This document shows positions 39,923-50,194 of a stretch of DNA of 64,000 nucleotides, piece after piece (the first letter of the stretch is position 1; each line of letters opens with the position of its first letter). The DNA comes from an uncultured Clostridia bacterium (GTDB taxonomy: Bacteria > Bacillota > Clostridia > Christensenellales > Borkfalkiaceae). Position numbers and translations under genes: made by a program. Under the pieces are notes generated by a model. The model was given only the letters and a program-made list of their open reading frames with translations, did not search any database and was not told the origin of the DNA. The stretch is from contig CAKQMB010000008.1 of NCBI GenBank assembly GCA_934254825.1, positions 60,051 to 124,050 of the forward strand, given 5' to 3'.

Positions 39923-42535
39923 TTATCTCAGTTTCCATTCGTTTGCGTAAATATTGTTTACTTTAAGTCGTTTTGCGTAACGCTCTTCTTCGAGTTTGGT
40001 TGCGGGGTTTAAAAATACAACCTGCCCCTGCGATTTTTGCGAATACTCGCCGACTGCCACTACGACTTTATAGGTAAGCCGCGCTTTGTTTTTAAGCGAA
40101 AAATCTTTGTCAACAAACGACGAATTGTCGATTACACCCAAAAGTTTATAGCCTTTATCGTTTTCGACCGCCCTGTAAACCGCGCATTTTTCGTTCGTTT
40201 TGCGCCATTTAAGTTTAACGCCGTCCGTTTTGAAAGAGGCGGTCAGGTTTCTGACTTTCTTTACCGCGTCGACTTTCGCAAAGCCCTCGATTTCATAAAT
40301 GCCGCCATTTTCGGTTTTAAAGGTTATTTTGCCGTTTTTATATCGGCAGTTTATCCTTTCGCCGTTTTCCGTCGTTACCGTAGCGGTTTTTACGCCGTCG
40401 GCGGAAATCGAAACATCACCGCCGGAATGCGAAACTATACGACAGTATTCAATTTTACCGTTTTTGCGTTTTGCAGAAACGATAAAGTTGCCGCGCGCTC
40501 TTAAATTTTCGAACGAAGCGTTTTTCCAATCTCTCGGAATTGCGGGGAAAAGCGTTATATTGCCTCCGTTTCCGCTTTGAAGCAGCATTTCGGCAATACC
40601 TGCCGTCGCGCCGAAGTTTCCGTCTATCTGGAAAGGCGGATGCTCGTCCCACAAATTATCGTTGGTCTTTTCACACAAAAGTTTTCGTAACAATTTGTAG
40701 GCGTTTTCGCCGTCTTGCGCTCTTGCCCGACACAATATTCTGTATGCAAGCGCCCAACCCGTGGAATCGTCGCCGCGCAGATCGAGCGTTCTCTTCGCGC
40801 TGTCGAGCCATGCGGGCGTATCTTCGTTTATTATTCTGCCCGGCATAAGCCCCATAAGTTGAGAAACGTGTCTGTGCAACGCCGCGCCGAATTCTCCGTA
40901 AAATTTTTCTTCCCCGTACTCTTTAACTTGTCCGCTATAACCTATATTAACGGGCGAAAATCGACCTATACGCCGCTTTTCTTGTTTTACGGTTTCATCT
41001 TCCACGCCGAGAATTTTTGAAAATCTGATATCGTCACTTGCTATTTCGCAAAGCATTTGCTGGTCGAAAGCGCAGCCGACAGTCGCTAAATACTGCTGCT
41101 CTTTATACCCGTTGAGATATACGCCCGACAAAATCTGTTCGGGCGATGCCGAAACCATACACAAATACTCGTTGCCGTATTTTTTTACGCTTTTTTGCAT
41201 AAACTGCGCCGAGCCGTGAACGGCGGGATAAGCGTATTCTTTCAAAAACTCGCTATCGAGCGTGTAATCGTAATAATCGGCGAACATTTTTGCCGTAAGT
41301 CCGCCCGTCCCCGGTCCGGAATGTAAAAATTTGCCGAGTCCGCTTATCTCATACAGAAAAGCCGCCGTGCCTATTATCCAACCGCTTTCCCCGTCCGATT
41401 TTTCGGGTACGAAATCGGCGACCCACTCTTTCGCATATCCTTCGGCTCGTTTCAAATAAGCCTTGAAATAGTCCGCATATGCGGCGAACGTTTCGGCGAT
41501 GTTCGTATTAAGCGCGCACCAATAGTTCATCTGCACGTTGATATTATGCCATATTCCGCTGCCCCACGGCGATTTGTCGTGAGCCGACCACGTTCCCTGT
41601 AACGACGCGGGCGGCGTACCTTTTCTCGAACTCGACACCAAAAGATGTCTGCCGTATTGAAAGTAAGTTTCGATAAGATACGGTTCGTTATTTCCGCTCC
41701 TATACGATCTCAAAAGTGCGTCTATAGGTCGATTATCTGCCTTTCCACCCAAGTCAATACCTGCACGATTCATCAGTTCTCCGTAGTCGGAAACGTGTCT
41801 GTCGTACAGTTTCTTATACCCTTTTTGAGAAGCGTTTTTTTCTCTTCGTTTCAGTTCTTCGTCGGGATCTTCGCCTATTGCCTTATGGCAATCGTCGGCG
41901 AACACCTCGGAACACAACTTGTAATTCGTACCTAAAACGACTAAAAGCGTGACGTCGCTTGCATCTGTTATTTTAATTTCGCTATCCGTTACGACTGCTT
42001 TTCCGTCGGTCAGAACCGTCAGCCGCAACTCCCCGATACATTCCCGCAATGGCAAAAACTGTCTCAATACGAGCGAATCGCCGTCGGCATATATTCTGCC
42101 CGTTCTTCCGCCCTCTTCTTCGCTGCGCGAGCCGAGGTACGGTATCTCAAGCCTTGCCGTATAATCCTTTTTGCCAACGCTTGTTAGGTTGTATACGAAA
42201 ACGTTATCGGGATAACTGCAAAAGGCAGTTCTCGTCGTCTTTTCGCCGCCGCATTCAAAAACCGAGTACGCCGTCCCGAGCGTTAAGTCAAGTCCGCGTT
42301 CGTATCCCGTGTATTCTCCCGAATCACTCTCTATATAAAGGTCGGCAAAACTCGTTACTCCGCCGAGCGAATATACGTTTGCAAACTCGTTCGTCGTGAA
42401 CTGAATTCTCTCCTTGTTCACGCCGCCGAACACGCTCGCTCCGAAATATCCGTTACCTATCGGAAGGGACTGTGTTTCCCACCCCGAGAGCGAATCTTCC
42501 GCCGCCTCTTTATATCTCATTACATATTTTTTCAT
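39923..42535 (-). CDS. Glycoside hydrolase family 95 (alpha-L-fucosidase type)
   Basis: 870 residues. The N-terminal beta-sandwich starts with LPIGNGYFGASVFGGVNKE (~24-42), a GH95 hallmark. The (alpha/alpha)6 domain follows, with HNINVQMNYW (~330-339), matching the Asn-x-Asn pair that activates water in GH95 enzymes, a SASPEQ loop carrying a candidate acid Glu, and QIDGNFG with the catalytic-region Asp. A C-terminal fibronectin-III-like unit (~735-810) is an addition. There is no signal peptide, so it acts inside the cell on imported oligosaccharides. Known members hydrolyse alpha-1,2-fucosides or alpha-L-galactosides. Confidence 0.88.
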   Translation of the reverse strand: MKKYVMRYKEAAEDSLSGWETQSLPIGNGYFGASVFGGVNKERIQFTTNEFANVYSLGGVTSFADLYIESDSGEYTGYERGLDLTLGTAYSVFECGGEKTTRTAFCSYPDNVFVYNLTSVGKKDYTARLEIPYLGSRSEEEGGRTGRIYADGDSLVLRQFLPLRECIGELRLTVLTDGKAVVTDSEIKITDASDVTLLVVLGTNYKLCSEVFADDCHKAIGEDPDEELKRREKNASQKGYKKLYDRHVSDYGELMNRAGIDLGGKADNRPIDALLRSYRSGNNEPYLIETYFQYGRHLLVSSSRKGTPPASLQGTWSAHDKSPWGSGIWHNINVQMNYWCALNTNIAETFAAYADYFKAYLKRAEGYAKEWVADFVPEKSDGESGWIIGTAAFLYEISGLGKFLHSGPGTGGLTAKMFADYYDYTLDSEFLKEYAYPAVHGSAQFMQKSVKKYGNEYLCMVSASPEQILSGVYLNGYKEQQYLATVGCAFDQQMLCEIASDDIRFSKILGVEDETVKQEKRRIGRFSPVNIGYSGQVKEYGEEKFYGEFGAALHRHVSQLMGLMPGRIINEDTPAWLDSAKRTLDLRGDDSTGWALAYRILCRARAQDGENAYKLLRKLLCEKTNDNLWDEHPPFQIDGNFGATAGIAEMLLQSGNGGNITLFPAIPRDWKNASFENLRARGNFIVSAKRKNGKIEYCRIVSHSGGDVSISADGVKTATVTTENGERINCRYKNGKITFKTENGGIYEIEGFAKVDAVKKVRNLTASFKTDGVKLKWRKTNEKCAVYRAVENDKGYKLLGVIDNSSFVDKDFSLKNKARLTYKVVVAVGEYSQKSQGQVVFLNPATKLEEERYAKRLKVNNIYANEWKLR

Positions 42536-42542
42536 AAGTCGG

Positions 42543-43850
42543 TTATTTATAAAATTCGGAAATTTCCACCACGCGGCTTTCTTTCATCGCCTTATCCGCC
42601 GCGTACACGCAAATATGTCCGTTTATGGAATCAGACAACTCCGTACAACTTACCGACGGTTTTTCACCGCGCATATATTTGACGAAATCGAGCGCGAGTT
42701 TCTGATCGCCTCCGAAATGTCCGCCGTCCTCGCTCTGGTTGTTAGCGTTGAAATCTATTATTCTTTCTTTGCCTTTATCTATATTTTCACGGTTGTCCTT
42801 ATCGAACGTTCTTACGTAAAGTTTTCCGTCGCCTGCCCAGCCTTCTATTTCGCCGAGCGTACCGAGTACGAAAAGAGATCTTCCCGCGCGCTGAGCCGAA
42901 CAAAGCATCGTGTGCGTTGCCGTGGAGCCGTTCTCGAACTGCATTAAAACAGCCTGATGATCTACAACCGTCGCGCCCGCTTTGTAAACGCATACGCCGT
43001 GCGGATTATCCGTTTTAAGCGAGTGGATTTTCTCTTCCAATGTGAGTTCGTACTCCTCTTTTCCCGTACACTGCCACGGATAAGCGGCTAAATAATGCGG
43101 ATTTTCGAGTATCATCATCTTTGCCGAATACTGACAGGTATCGACAAGCGGACAATCGACAAGGCACCTCGTTCCCGCGCCTTTGGGGGCTTTTTCGGGA
43201 ATAATGAAATTCCTGCCGCCGAAACTGCTTACCTTTACGGGTTTGCTCGCGTTGTTCAGCCAGCAATCAAGGTCTATGTCGTGACAACATTTTTGTAAAA
43301 GCATCGACGAACCGCATTTTTCTTCGTCCGCCCACTTCCCTCTTATAAACGAAATAGCGTTGTGCGCAACGCCCACTCTTTCCTGCGTTTCGACGTGTAC
43401 AACCTCGCCTATCTCGCCCGAATTTATAATCTCTTTCGCCGTTTTATAAAAGTCGCTGTACCGTAAAACGTGGCAAATCATAACCTTGTTGCCGTGTTTT
43501 TTCACAACGTCGTATAATCTGAGTAATTCTTCCGCGTTGTTCGTAATCGGCTTTTCGAGCAACATATCGTAACCTTGTTCCAAAAGAGGTATAGAGGTAG
43601 GAATATGAAGTTTATCCATAGTGCCGTTTATAACGCAGTCGGCAATTTTGCCCATAGGCAGAATTTGACTTATATCGTCAAAACACATATTTTCGGGTAC
43701 GCCGTACAACTCTTTGCACATATCCCTGACGTGCTTGTCGGGGTCTACCAACGCAACTATTTTAAGTTGGTCGTGGCATTTTAACGCTATCTCGGCATAC
43801 ACTCTGCTACGGTGTCCGCATCCGACTATAACGGCGGTCAACGGTTTCAT
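42543..43850 (-). CDS. Gfo/Idh/MocA family oxidoreductase
   Basis: 435 residues from the ATG at 43850, which overlaps the GH2 gene's stop by four bases; a longer frame upstream only reads through that gene. A Rossmann fold (LTAVIVGCGHRSRVY, ~4-18) binds NAD(P). EKPITNN (~95-101) carries the conserved Lys. A Cys cluster, CLVDCPLVDTC (~226-236), is unusual but occurs in some clostridial members and may bind a metal. It likely oxidises or epimerises a sugar released by the flanking glycosidases; some family members remove sugars by an oxidative mechanism. Confidence 0.9.
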   Translation of the reverse strand: MKPLTAVIVGCGHRSRVYAEIALKCHDQLKIVALVDPDKHVRDMCKELYGVPENMCFDDISQILPMGKIADCVINGTMDKLHIPTSIPLLEQGYDMLLEKPITNNAEELLRLYDVVKKHGNKVMICHVLRYSDFYKTAKEIINSGEIGEVVHVETQERVGVAHNAISFIRGKWADEEKCGSSMLLQKCCHDIDLDCWLNNASKPVKVSSFGGRNFIIPEKAPKGAGTRCLVDCPLVDTCQYSAKMMILENPHYLAAYPWQCTGKEEYELTLEEKIHSLKTDNPHGVCVYKAGATVVDHQAVLMQFENGSTATHTMLCSAQRAGRSLFVLGTLGEIEGWAGDGKLYVRTFDKDNRENIDKGKERIIDFNANNQSEDGGHFGGDQKLALDFVKYMRGEKPSVSCTELSDSINGHICVYAADKAMKESRVVEISEFYK

Positions 43851-46294
43851 TTGTTCGCTCCTTTCGCGTATTCTTCCGCGAGATATTCCTTTGATTCTTT
43901 CCAGAATAATTTGCTTTCTACGGGCGCGTCGTCCATCTCCCAGAATTGAGTCATTATGCTCTCTCTTACGGGTTTTTCGGCGCATTTTTTCATATACGCT
44001 TTTAATTCGTCAATCGAAATTCCGGCTTTCGGATTAAAATCGACGCTTTTCATATAATCTATAACGAAATTCGCCATACAAACGGTAGACGGTTCGTTTT
44101 CGTCAAGCCCCGTAAAATTTAGTCCGCAAACCAACAATTTCCCTTTACCCGCCGCCGCTTCGAACATATAAGAAAAATTCCTTAACGTTCTGTCGTAAAT
44201 AAGGTCGGGAAGGTTGAAACAATCTTTATAAGCGTCGAAACGGTCTCTGCAACTCTTATCTATACCCGATATGATGTTCTTGACTTTAACGGGAAAATCG
44301 TCAAGGTTGATTTTGTCGCAATCCTCGCTTAACACGCTTAAATTATAATCGTAATACCCGTCGGTCGAAAAGCCGTATTTATTTAGAATTTCGCGGTTTA
44401 ACAAGCCGCCGTAATTCGTCCCCCTGTCCCAGATGACGGGCTTAAATCTGTTCCAACTTGCCTTGAACGCGTATTCCGGATTTTTCATATCCTTATGAAT
44501 AACGTGTCTCGTGAAATCGGAACGGTAAACAAGACAAACTTTTTTCCCTTTTTCAAGTTCCGAAAACGCCTTGCGTATATCGGCGGTTATCGTTATATCG
44601 CCGTCGTCGTAATTCGTAAATTCGTTATACGACGACGTTTCGCGTTTTTCGTAAACCCAGATATTCCATTCGTTTTCGGCGTAAACGCCGTTTGCGCCTT
44701 TAAGCGTGATTTTAAGCGTAAGCCTTTCGGAAAACTTAACTTCGGGCAACTTTATTCTCGCTTTGCAAAGCGTAAAAAGTCCGTTTTCGGAAACGTCGAG
44801 ATTTCTCATTTCGCTATTTGCGTAAACGACGTTTTTTTCGCCCGTTAAATTATAACTTAAATCTGCGGTTTTGCAATCTGTTTTACCGAGATTTGAAAGT
44901 TTTATTTTAACTTCGAGAACCTGTCCCGAAGCGAAATTGCGTTTTTTAAGGTCGGTCAGAATAACCTTATCGCCGTTGAATTGCAAAAATTTATCGCTCA
45001 GCGTTGCGTTTTCGTCGTCGAAACAATCGATTATGCCGTTTGAATTTTCGTATACGTCGGTATCGGCGAGTTGAAGAAAATGAAATCCGCCCAAAAGTTC
45101 GCTCGAACGCATCGCCTCGAAAGCCTTTTTCCAGCAGCCGAACTGAAAACGCTTGCTTGCTTTGTACATCTCGGGATATGCTTCTTCATACCCCTTTACC
45201 TTTATCATTTTGAGTTCTTCGTCTATCCACCACGGCTTCGGGGTGTTGTGTTCTTCAAACTTTTCTTTCAGTTTTTCAAAATCCCTCAAAGCGGTATAAT
45301 GGCACGTTTCGTGCGCTATGAGCGGAACGTTGAAATGCAATTCCCGAACAGTTTCGGAATTATTTCCCTCGGTTTTTAAAGGGTGATCTTCATCCGCGCC
45401 GACGACAAGCAAATTTTCGATATTTTCGTACATATCGGCGTGTTTTCCGTAAGGAAAATAATAACTCATATGCTGAACGTCGATATCGACGTACGGTCTG
45501 CCGTTGGCGCCCCAGGCGCAAGTATCCAAAAACAACCTTGTATCGTCCAGCCGACGTATAAGCGAATATATCTCGCCTATGCGCTTTGCGGCGGAAGCGT
45601 CCTTAATCTCGTTGCCTATGCAGTAAACGCAAAGCGACGGATGATTATAAAGCTTGTTAACAACGCTTTCCACATACTCGTCGGGAACTAAAACGTCGCC
45701 GCTCGTCTGCATTTCGCGCAGGTTATTATAAATGTCGTCAGGAAGGCGCATTTCGATATGAACAAGCATACCCTCTTCGTCGGCAACCTTGAAAAACTCC
45801 TCGTCGGGAACAACCGAATGGAATCTTACCAGATTGAACCCGAACTTTTTGGCTTCTTTGACGTTCTTTCGGTAAAAATCTTCCTTGCTAAGTCCACAAT
45901 TATTTGAATGATCGTGAGCAGTTGCGCCTCTTATGTAGCCGCGAATGAAAATCGGCGTGCCGTTAAGGCATACGTTTTTTCCGTTTTGCGCAATGCTTCT
46001 GCAACCGAAACTGCCGCATATATCTTCTTTTTCTCCGTCTTCGTATGTCAGTTTGGCGGAAAAATTATAAAGGTTCGGCGCGGATACACTCCACGCCTGA
46101 GCCTCTTCCATTTTAAAATCGTAACAAACATCATCGCTTTCGCCGTTGAATACGAAACGATATTTAGCGTCGGAAAATCTTGCCGAAACGGTCAAAACAA
46201 CCTTTGCCGCTCTCTTTGGCGATAAAATCATCATTATACCGTTGCCATGCTCGTCTGCTTTTATTTTTATTATTGTTTTAGTCAATTCGGTCAT
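43847..46294 (-). CDS. Glycoside hydrolase family 2-like enzyme
   Basis: 815 residues. An Ig-like domain (~1-110) leads to a TIM barrel (~112-430): VCLNGTPIFIRGYIRGATAHDH, the acid/base Glu in CIGNEIKD (E229), and the nucleophile in LIAHETCHY (E329). A long beta-rich C-terminal region follows. The usual GH2 N-terminal jelly-roll is reduced. No signal peptide is seen, so it is cytoplasmic. It overlaps the lipoprotein gene upstream by one base (TAATG) and the oxidoreductase downstream by four. GH2 covers beta-galactosidase, mannosidase and glucuronidase activities; the substrate is undetermined. Confidence 0.85.
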   Translation of the reverse strand: MTELTKTIIKIKADEHGNGIMMILSPKRAAKVVLTVSARFSDAKYRFVFNGESDDVCYDFKMEEAQAWSVSAPNLYNFSAKLTYEDGEKEDICGSFGCRSIAQNGKNVCLNGTPIFIRGYIRGATAHDHSNNCGLSKEDFYRKNVKEAKKFGFNLVRFHSVVPDEEFFKVADEEGMLVHIEMRLPDDIYNNLREMQTSGDVLVPDEYVESVVNKLYNHPSLCVYCIGNEIKDASAAKRIGEIYSLIRRLDDTRLFLDTCAWGANGRPYVDIDVQHMSYYFPYGKHADMYENIENLLVVGADEDHPLKTEGNNSETVRELHFNVPLIAHETCHYTALRDFEKLKEKFEEHNTPKPWWIDEELKMIKVKGYEEAYPEMYKASKRFQFGCWKKAFEAMRSSELLGGFHFLQLADTDVYENSNGIIDCFDDENATLSDKFLQFNGDKVILTDLKKRNFASGQVLEVKIKLSNLGKTDCKTADLSYNLTGEKNVVYANSEMRNLDVSENGLFTLCKARIKLPEVKFSERLTLKITLKGANGVYAENEWNIWVYEKRETSSYNEFTNYDDGDITITADIRKAFSELEKGKKVCLVYRSDFTRHVIHKDMKNPEYAFKASWNRFKPVIWDRGTNYGGLLNREILNKYGFSTDGYYDYNLSVLSEDCDKINLDDFPVKVKNIISGIDKSCRDRFDAYKDCFNLPDLIYDRTLRNFSYMFEAAAGKGKLLVCGLNFTGLDENEPSTVCMANFVIDYMKSVDFNPKAGISIDELKAYMKKCAEKPVRESIMTQFWEMDDAPVESKLFWKESKEYLAEEYAKGANK

Positions 46295-48153
46295 TAGTCG
46301 TTAGTTATAAAAGTTACTCCGTCCGGTGCTTTCTTTACGTCGTTTTCATAATATTTAACGGATTTAGCGCGAATAGTAACGTTCTCGTAAACACAACTGC
46401 CCTTTTCTTCGCCTTTTCCGCCGAATATTCTTTGCAAATTCTTACCCGACGCGTTTATCGCTATGTTTCTGAAAGTGCAACGGCGCATATCATGCGACAC
46501 TAAAAGCCCTGCCTGATTTACGTCGGAATTGGTTGCACACGAAGATTCCGCCGTAAGCGTCACCTCGATATTTTCAAAGGTAGCGCCTACCGCGCCTCTT
46601 GCAAACAAGGTGGTGTTTCCGCCGTTGTAAGTGAAATTCGGCATCTTCAAGTTTTTGAATACTCCGCCTTCGCCGATTTGCGCCGTTATTCCGTACATAA
46701 CCGAGCGCATATTCAAAAGCGAATAGTTTCTGCCGTCCAACGTGCCTCTGAAGCCGTTGTCCCAATTCCAGTCGGTTGCCCACACGCTGATTTCATACGA
46801 GTTAAAATCAATATTGCGATCGAGCGCATAATAACCCGTAATTCTGTCCCCCGGCCATCTTACGATGATTGCCATTTGGAAAGCGGTAAGAGACGTAGGT
46901 ATTTTTGTAATTAAAAGCACCTTTAACGTGTAAATTCTGACCACCTTACTGTCTTCCACTTCCAAAACAAGCGTTTTTTCACCGTATAACTCCGTTCCGA
47001 ACGCCTTTGCAGGGACGGAAACAACCCCGCTTGCAAAAGAAAATCCCTCAACGTTTAAGGCTTCGCCGTCCACATAACCGCGAACCACGACGCCGCCGTC
47101 CGTATTGTTGCCGACTTTCAAAGAAACGGTATTCGTTTCATTCGCGGCGTAGGTTCTGATTTTGTTATTCGTGTCGACGGAAATATCGACGTCGAGGTTT
47201 ACGTCAAAAGGCTTTTCCTGACTGACGATTATTTTCTCTCTGTCTTTTATAACTCTTACCTCTACGGAAATCTTTTTACTGCGATATTCCGTCGAAAGCA
47301 TGGCAACGCCTTCCATAACACCGACAAGTCTTCCGTTTTCGCCTATCGCAACAATGTTTTCATTGCTTACGGACCACGAAAGCATGTCGTCGGAAACTTT
47401 CTCGTTTTTATAATAAATCTCTACGTCGGAAGTAAATCTTTCGTTATCGTTTCTGACTTGCAACTGATTGTCAATCGTTTCGTTTACGACGTATACAACG
47501 TCCGTATTACGAACGCTTACGGTTACCTTTTCAGCATATAAACGGTTGAAAATAGTCGTATAAACGGTAAACGAAGTTTCACCTTCGCTTTTGCCGCTGA
47601 AAGTCACGATGTTACCGTTTACCGTTGCCGTGGCAACCGCTCCCGCGTCAGCGCCGTCCGAATTACACCCGAAAGTCAGTTGCTCCGTCACGTCGATCGA
47701 GTTATAGTAAACATTAAACGAAACGTCGTATTTATCGCCTTCGGACACGTATACGTTGTTTTCGCCCGTCATTTCGGGCAATCCGCTTTTTAAAAGAACA
47801 GTGACGTTGCAACTATCCGAGCGATTACCCACTTTTGCGGTAATCGTTGCCGTACCGAGTTTTATTCCCGCCGTAAGCATACCGTTTTCATCGACAGACA
47901 CGACGGAGGAGTCGGAACTTGACCATGCTATTTTTTCCGAGCCGTGATATTCGACGGAAAGCTCATACGTTTCGAAACAGTCGAGAGTCAAAGCCGAATC
48001 CACGATATTCAAATCTGTTGCCGAGCTTTCTGTCGGCGTTTCGGACGCGGAACCTTCGCTATCGGTAGAACTATTGTCCTTTTTCCCGCAACCGATAGCC
48101 AGAGCCAAACACGCAAACATGCATATCATGATGAGCAATATTTTATTTTTCAT
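46294..48153 (-). CDS. Lipoprotein with BIG2 Ig-like domains and beta-helix end
   Basis: 619 residues: lipobox LAIGC (Cys22), Ser/Thr linker, then bacterial Ig-like (BIG2) units recognised by IAWSSSDSSVVSVDENG (~76-92) and SWSVSNENIVAIGENGR. The C-terminal ~190 residues (FRGTLDGRNYSLLNMRSV..., GGVFKNLKMPNF..., ATFENIEVTLTAE) are a parallel beta-helix-like module that recurs twice in the 978-residue lipoprotein at 58105. GAAGGAGG precedes the start. No catalytic residues are recognised; surface glycan binding is the likely job. Confidence 0.75.
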   Translation of the reverse strand: MKNKILLIMICMFACLALAIGCGKKDNSSTDSEGSASETPTESSATDLNIVDSALTLDCFETYELSVEYHGSEKIAWSSSDSSVVSVDENGMLTAGIKLGTATITAKVGNRSDSCNVTVLLKSGLPEMTGENNVYVSEGDKYDVSFNVYYNSIDVTEQLTFGCNSDGADAGAVATATVNGNIVTFSGKSEGETSFTVYTTIFNRLYAEKVTVSVRNTDVVYVVNETIDNQLQVRNDNERFTSDVEIYYKNEKVSDDMLSWSVSNENIVAIGENGRLVGVMEGVAMLSTEYRSKKISVEVRVIKDREKIIVSQEKPFDVNLDVDISVDTNNKIRTYAANETNTVSLKVGNNTDGGVVVRGYVDGEALNVEGFSFASGVVSVPAKAFGTELYGEKTLVLEVEDSKVVRIYTLKVLLITKIPTSLTAFQMAIIVRWPGDRITGYYALDRNIDFNSYEISVWATDWNWDNGFRGTLDGRNYSLLNMRSVMYGITAQIGEGGVFKNLKMPNFTYNGGNTTLFARGAVGATFENIEVTLTAESSCATNSDVNQAGLLVSHDMRRCTFRNIAINASGKNLQRIFGGKGEEKGSCVYENVTIRAKSVKYYENDVKKAPDGVTFITND

Positions 48154-48166
48154 CGCTTTTCCTCCT

Positions 48167-50194
48167 TCAGATTAAGCCCCACTGCTTATAAATCGTGGTT
48201 ATATAATCATGCTCTTTATGTTCGACTAATCCGAGTTTATCCGCTAAGGCTTTAAACTCGACGCGCATTTCATGCATTGCCGAAGCCGTATAACTGCTTT
48301 CGTGCAACGTGCATAACGCATATTTGGGGAACAACTCCTCTATTTCGATATGCTTTATGAGTTTTTGATATAATTCGGAGTCGGACAATTCAAGATAAGC
48401 AACCGTTTTTTTTGCTTTTTCCATTAAATCAAGCCAATCGTCAAGCATTTCCTTAGGCCAGTAATACGGAGTGGTCGTCAAACCGATTTCTTCGTAAATT
48501 CCGCCGCCTAAACCGTAATCGTCGACAGATTCGAGATAGGTTTCCCATTGACGAAGTTCGTTATAATACTGCTCCATAATATCCGCCGCCGCACCGTAAT
48601 AGTTTTTAAAGAATTTATCTTTGCATTCTTCATAAGAAACCGTTACGTCGAATTGCGCTTTCGCGTCGAGATATTCCTTAAGTTTACCGAAACACGTTAC
48701 GTTTTCGCTCCAACGCTGACCTTCGTTGTAGATGATATTTGCGCCTTGCTGCTTGAAAAAGTAATAGGTGTCCATCATCGTCGAATAGGTATTATACGGG
48801 AACATATAATGGTGATAGTTCGTTTCGTATACCCACGCCATTATGTTGTCCGTATATTCGCTCCACGCGCGGACTGTATCGGCGTACACTCTGTTTTCTT
48901 CTTCATAGAAAGAATTGACGTATCTCGCGTAAATAGGCGCGATGAACACCGTTATGTTAGGACTGCATTTGAGCGTAGGGTCTTCCGATACGGGAGTTGA
49001 CGGAGGATTATATGACGTGTGATACGCAAAGAATGCAAGTTGTATCGTTCTTCTTTCCGTGTTCGTCTGCTCGGCATAATCGGTAAGCGCTTTCTGGAGT
49101 TTTTCGTCCAAATCGTTCATATACCTTATAATCGTTGCCGAAATCGATCCGTCTTTTTCTATAACCTTTAAGCATTCGTCGCAATCGCAGCATACCGCCG
49201 CGTCCTCTTGCGTTACGGTAACCACGCTCTGATCGGGTTGAGCGATAATACACTTCATCATAACGTCGAGCATGGTTTGCTGCATCGATTCGTATTTTTC
49301 GGAATTGCCGTGCGCCGTATAACAAAGCTGTCTGTGAGTAGAATTGCTCGAATACCATTCGGGATTGTCCGCAAGATACAGTTCGGTCGGTAAATATTTA
49401 AAAATATTATGAACCGCCGCCCTGTCGGTTTTTCCGCCGTCCTGGCTGATATAGGTGAAAATACTTTGGTAATTATATCCCATTCCGTATTTTCCCTCTT
49501 CGGTCATCCAGTTCGTCATATTACGGTAATCGAAGTCGGGACGTTCGATTATTTCCATTTCTGGAAGAGTCGCTCCGTCCTTTTCGTATACAACGGTATC
49601 GTGAGCGATCATATCGTATCCGACGGTTTCTCTTAAAAAAGCGAGCGTTCCCATCTGATAGCCGTCGTTCATCTTCACTTCGATAAACACCGAATCGCCG
49701 TAAGAACGGATATAATATCCCGCGGGACCGAGATCGTCCTCGGGCATTGAAAGCCCGCACTGCGCAAATAAATCCTTGCAACCGATAACAATATATTTCG
49801 CGTTCGATTTAATCGGATTATCGTCTCCCGCGTTGTACAATTCCACTTTGAAAGTCGCGCCCGTTGCAGAAGAAAGTTGCCCCGCCATGAAACTCGCCGC
49901 GCGAAGCGCGTAGTTGTTCGCATTATCCGCAAGTATTTTATACTCCGTTACAGCCGCCGCGGAACCCGCTCTCGAAACAAACGTTCTGTTCGAAGGGGTT
50001 ACTTTGACTTTATGCAACGCGTTATCGATTTCTCCCCTTTCGAGTTTATCCGTAATCGGATCGACGGCAGATTGAGACGGCGACGGGGTATCCGAAGATT
50101 CGGACGTCGGCTTTTTGCCGCAACCCGAAAAAGACAACGTAACCAAACCGGCCATCAAAAGAGACAATATTTTTTTACTGTATTTTTTCTTCAT
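48167..50194 (-). CDS. DUF4838 lipoprotein (glycoside-hydrolase-like)
   Basis: 675 residues: lipobox FSGC (Cys25); an alpha-glucuronidase/hexosaminidase-type N-terminal domain (~55-210, with AASFMAGQLSSATG and KYIVIGCKDLF); then the DUF4838 TIM-barrel-like domain (~215-560). CCDCDECLKV at ~337-346 and FFAYHTSYNPP, TNYHHYMFPYN are typical of this family, found in gut polysaccharide loci. Biochemistry is largely unknown. It overlaps the 997-residue gene by one base (TAATG) and lies 13 bases before the BIG2 lipoprotein. Confidence 0.85.
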   Translation of the reverse strand: MKKKYSKKILSLLMAGLVTLSFSGCGKKPTSESSDTPSPSQSAVDPITDKLERGEIDNALHKVKVTPSNRTFVSRAGSAAAVTEYKILADNANNYALRAASFMAGQLSSATGATFKVELYNAGDDNPIKSNAKYIVIGCKDLFAQCGLSMPEDDLGPAGYYIRSYGDSVFIEVKMNDGYQMGTLAFLRETVGYDMIAHDTVVYEKDGATLPEMEIIERPDFDYRNMTNWMTEEGKYGMGYNYQSIFTYISQDGGKTDRAAVHNIFKYLPTELYLADNPEWYSSNSTHRQLCYTAHGNSEKYESMQQTMLDVMMKCIIAQPDQSVVTVTQEDAAVCCDCDECLKVIEKDGSISATIIRYMNDLDEKLQKALTDYAEQTNTERRTIQLAFFAYHTSYNPPSTPVSEDPTLKCSPNITVFIAPIYARYVNSFYEEENRVYADTVRAWSEYTDNIMAWVYETNYHHYMFPYNTYSTMMDTYYFFKQQGANIIYNEGQRWSENVTCFGKLKEYLDAKAQFDVTVSYEECKDKFFKNYYGAAADIMEQYYNELRQWETYLESVDDYGLGGGIYEEIGLTTTPYYWPKEMLDDWLDLMEKAKKTVAYLELSDSELYQKLIKHIEIEELFPKYALCTLHESSYTASAMHEMRVEFKALADKLGLVEHKEHDYITTIYKQWGLI

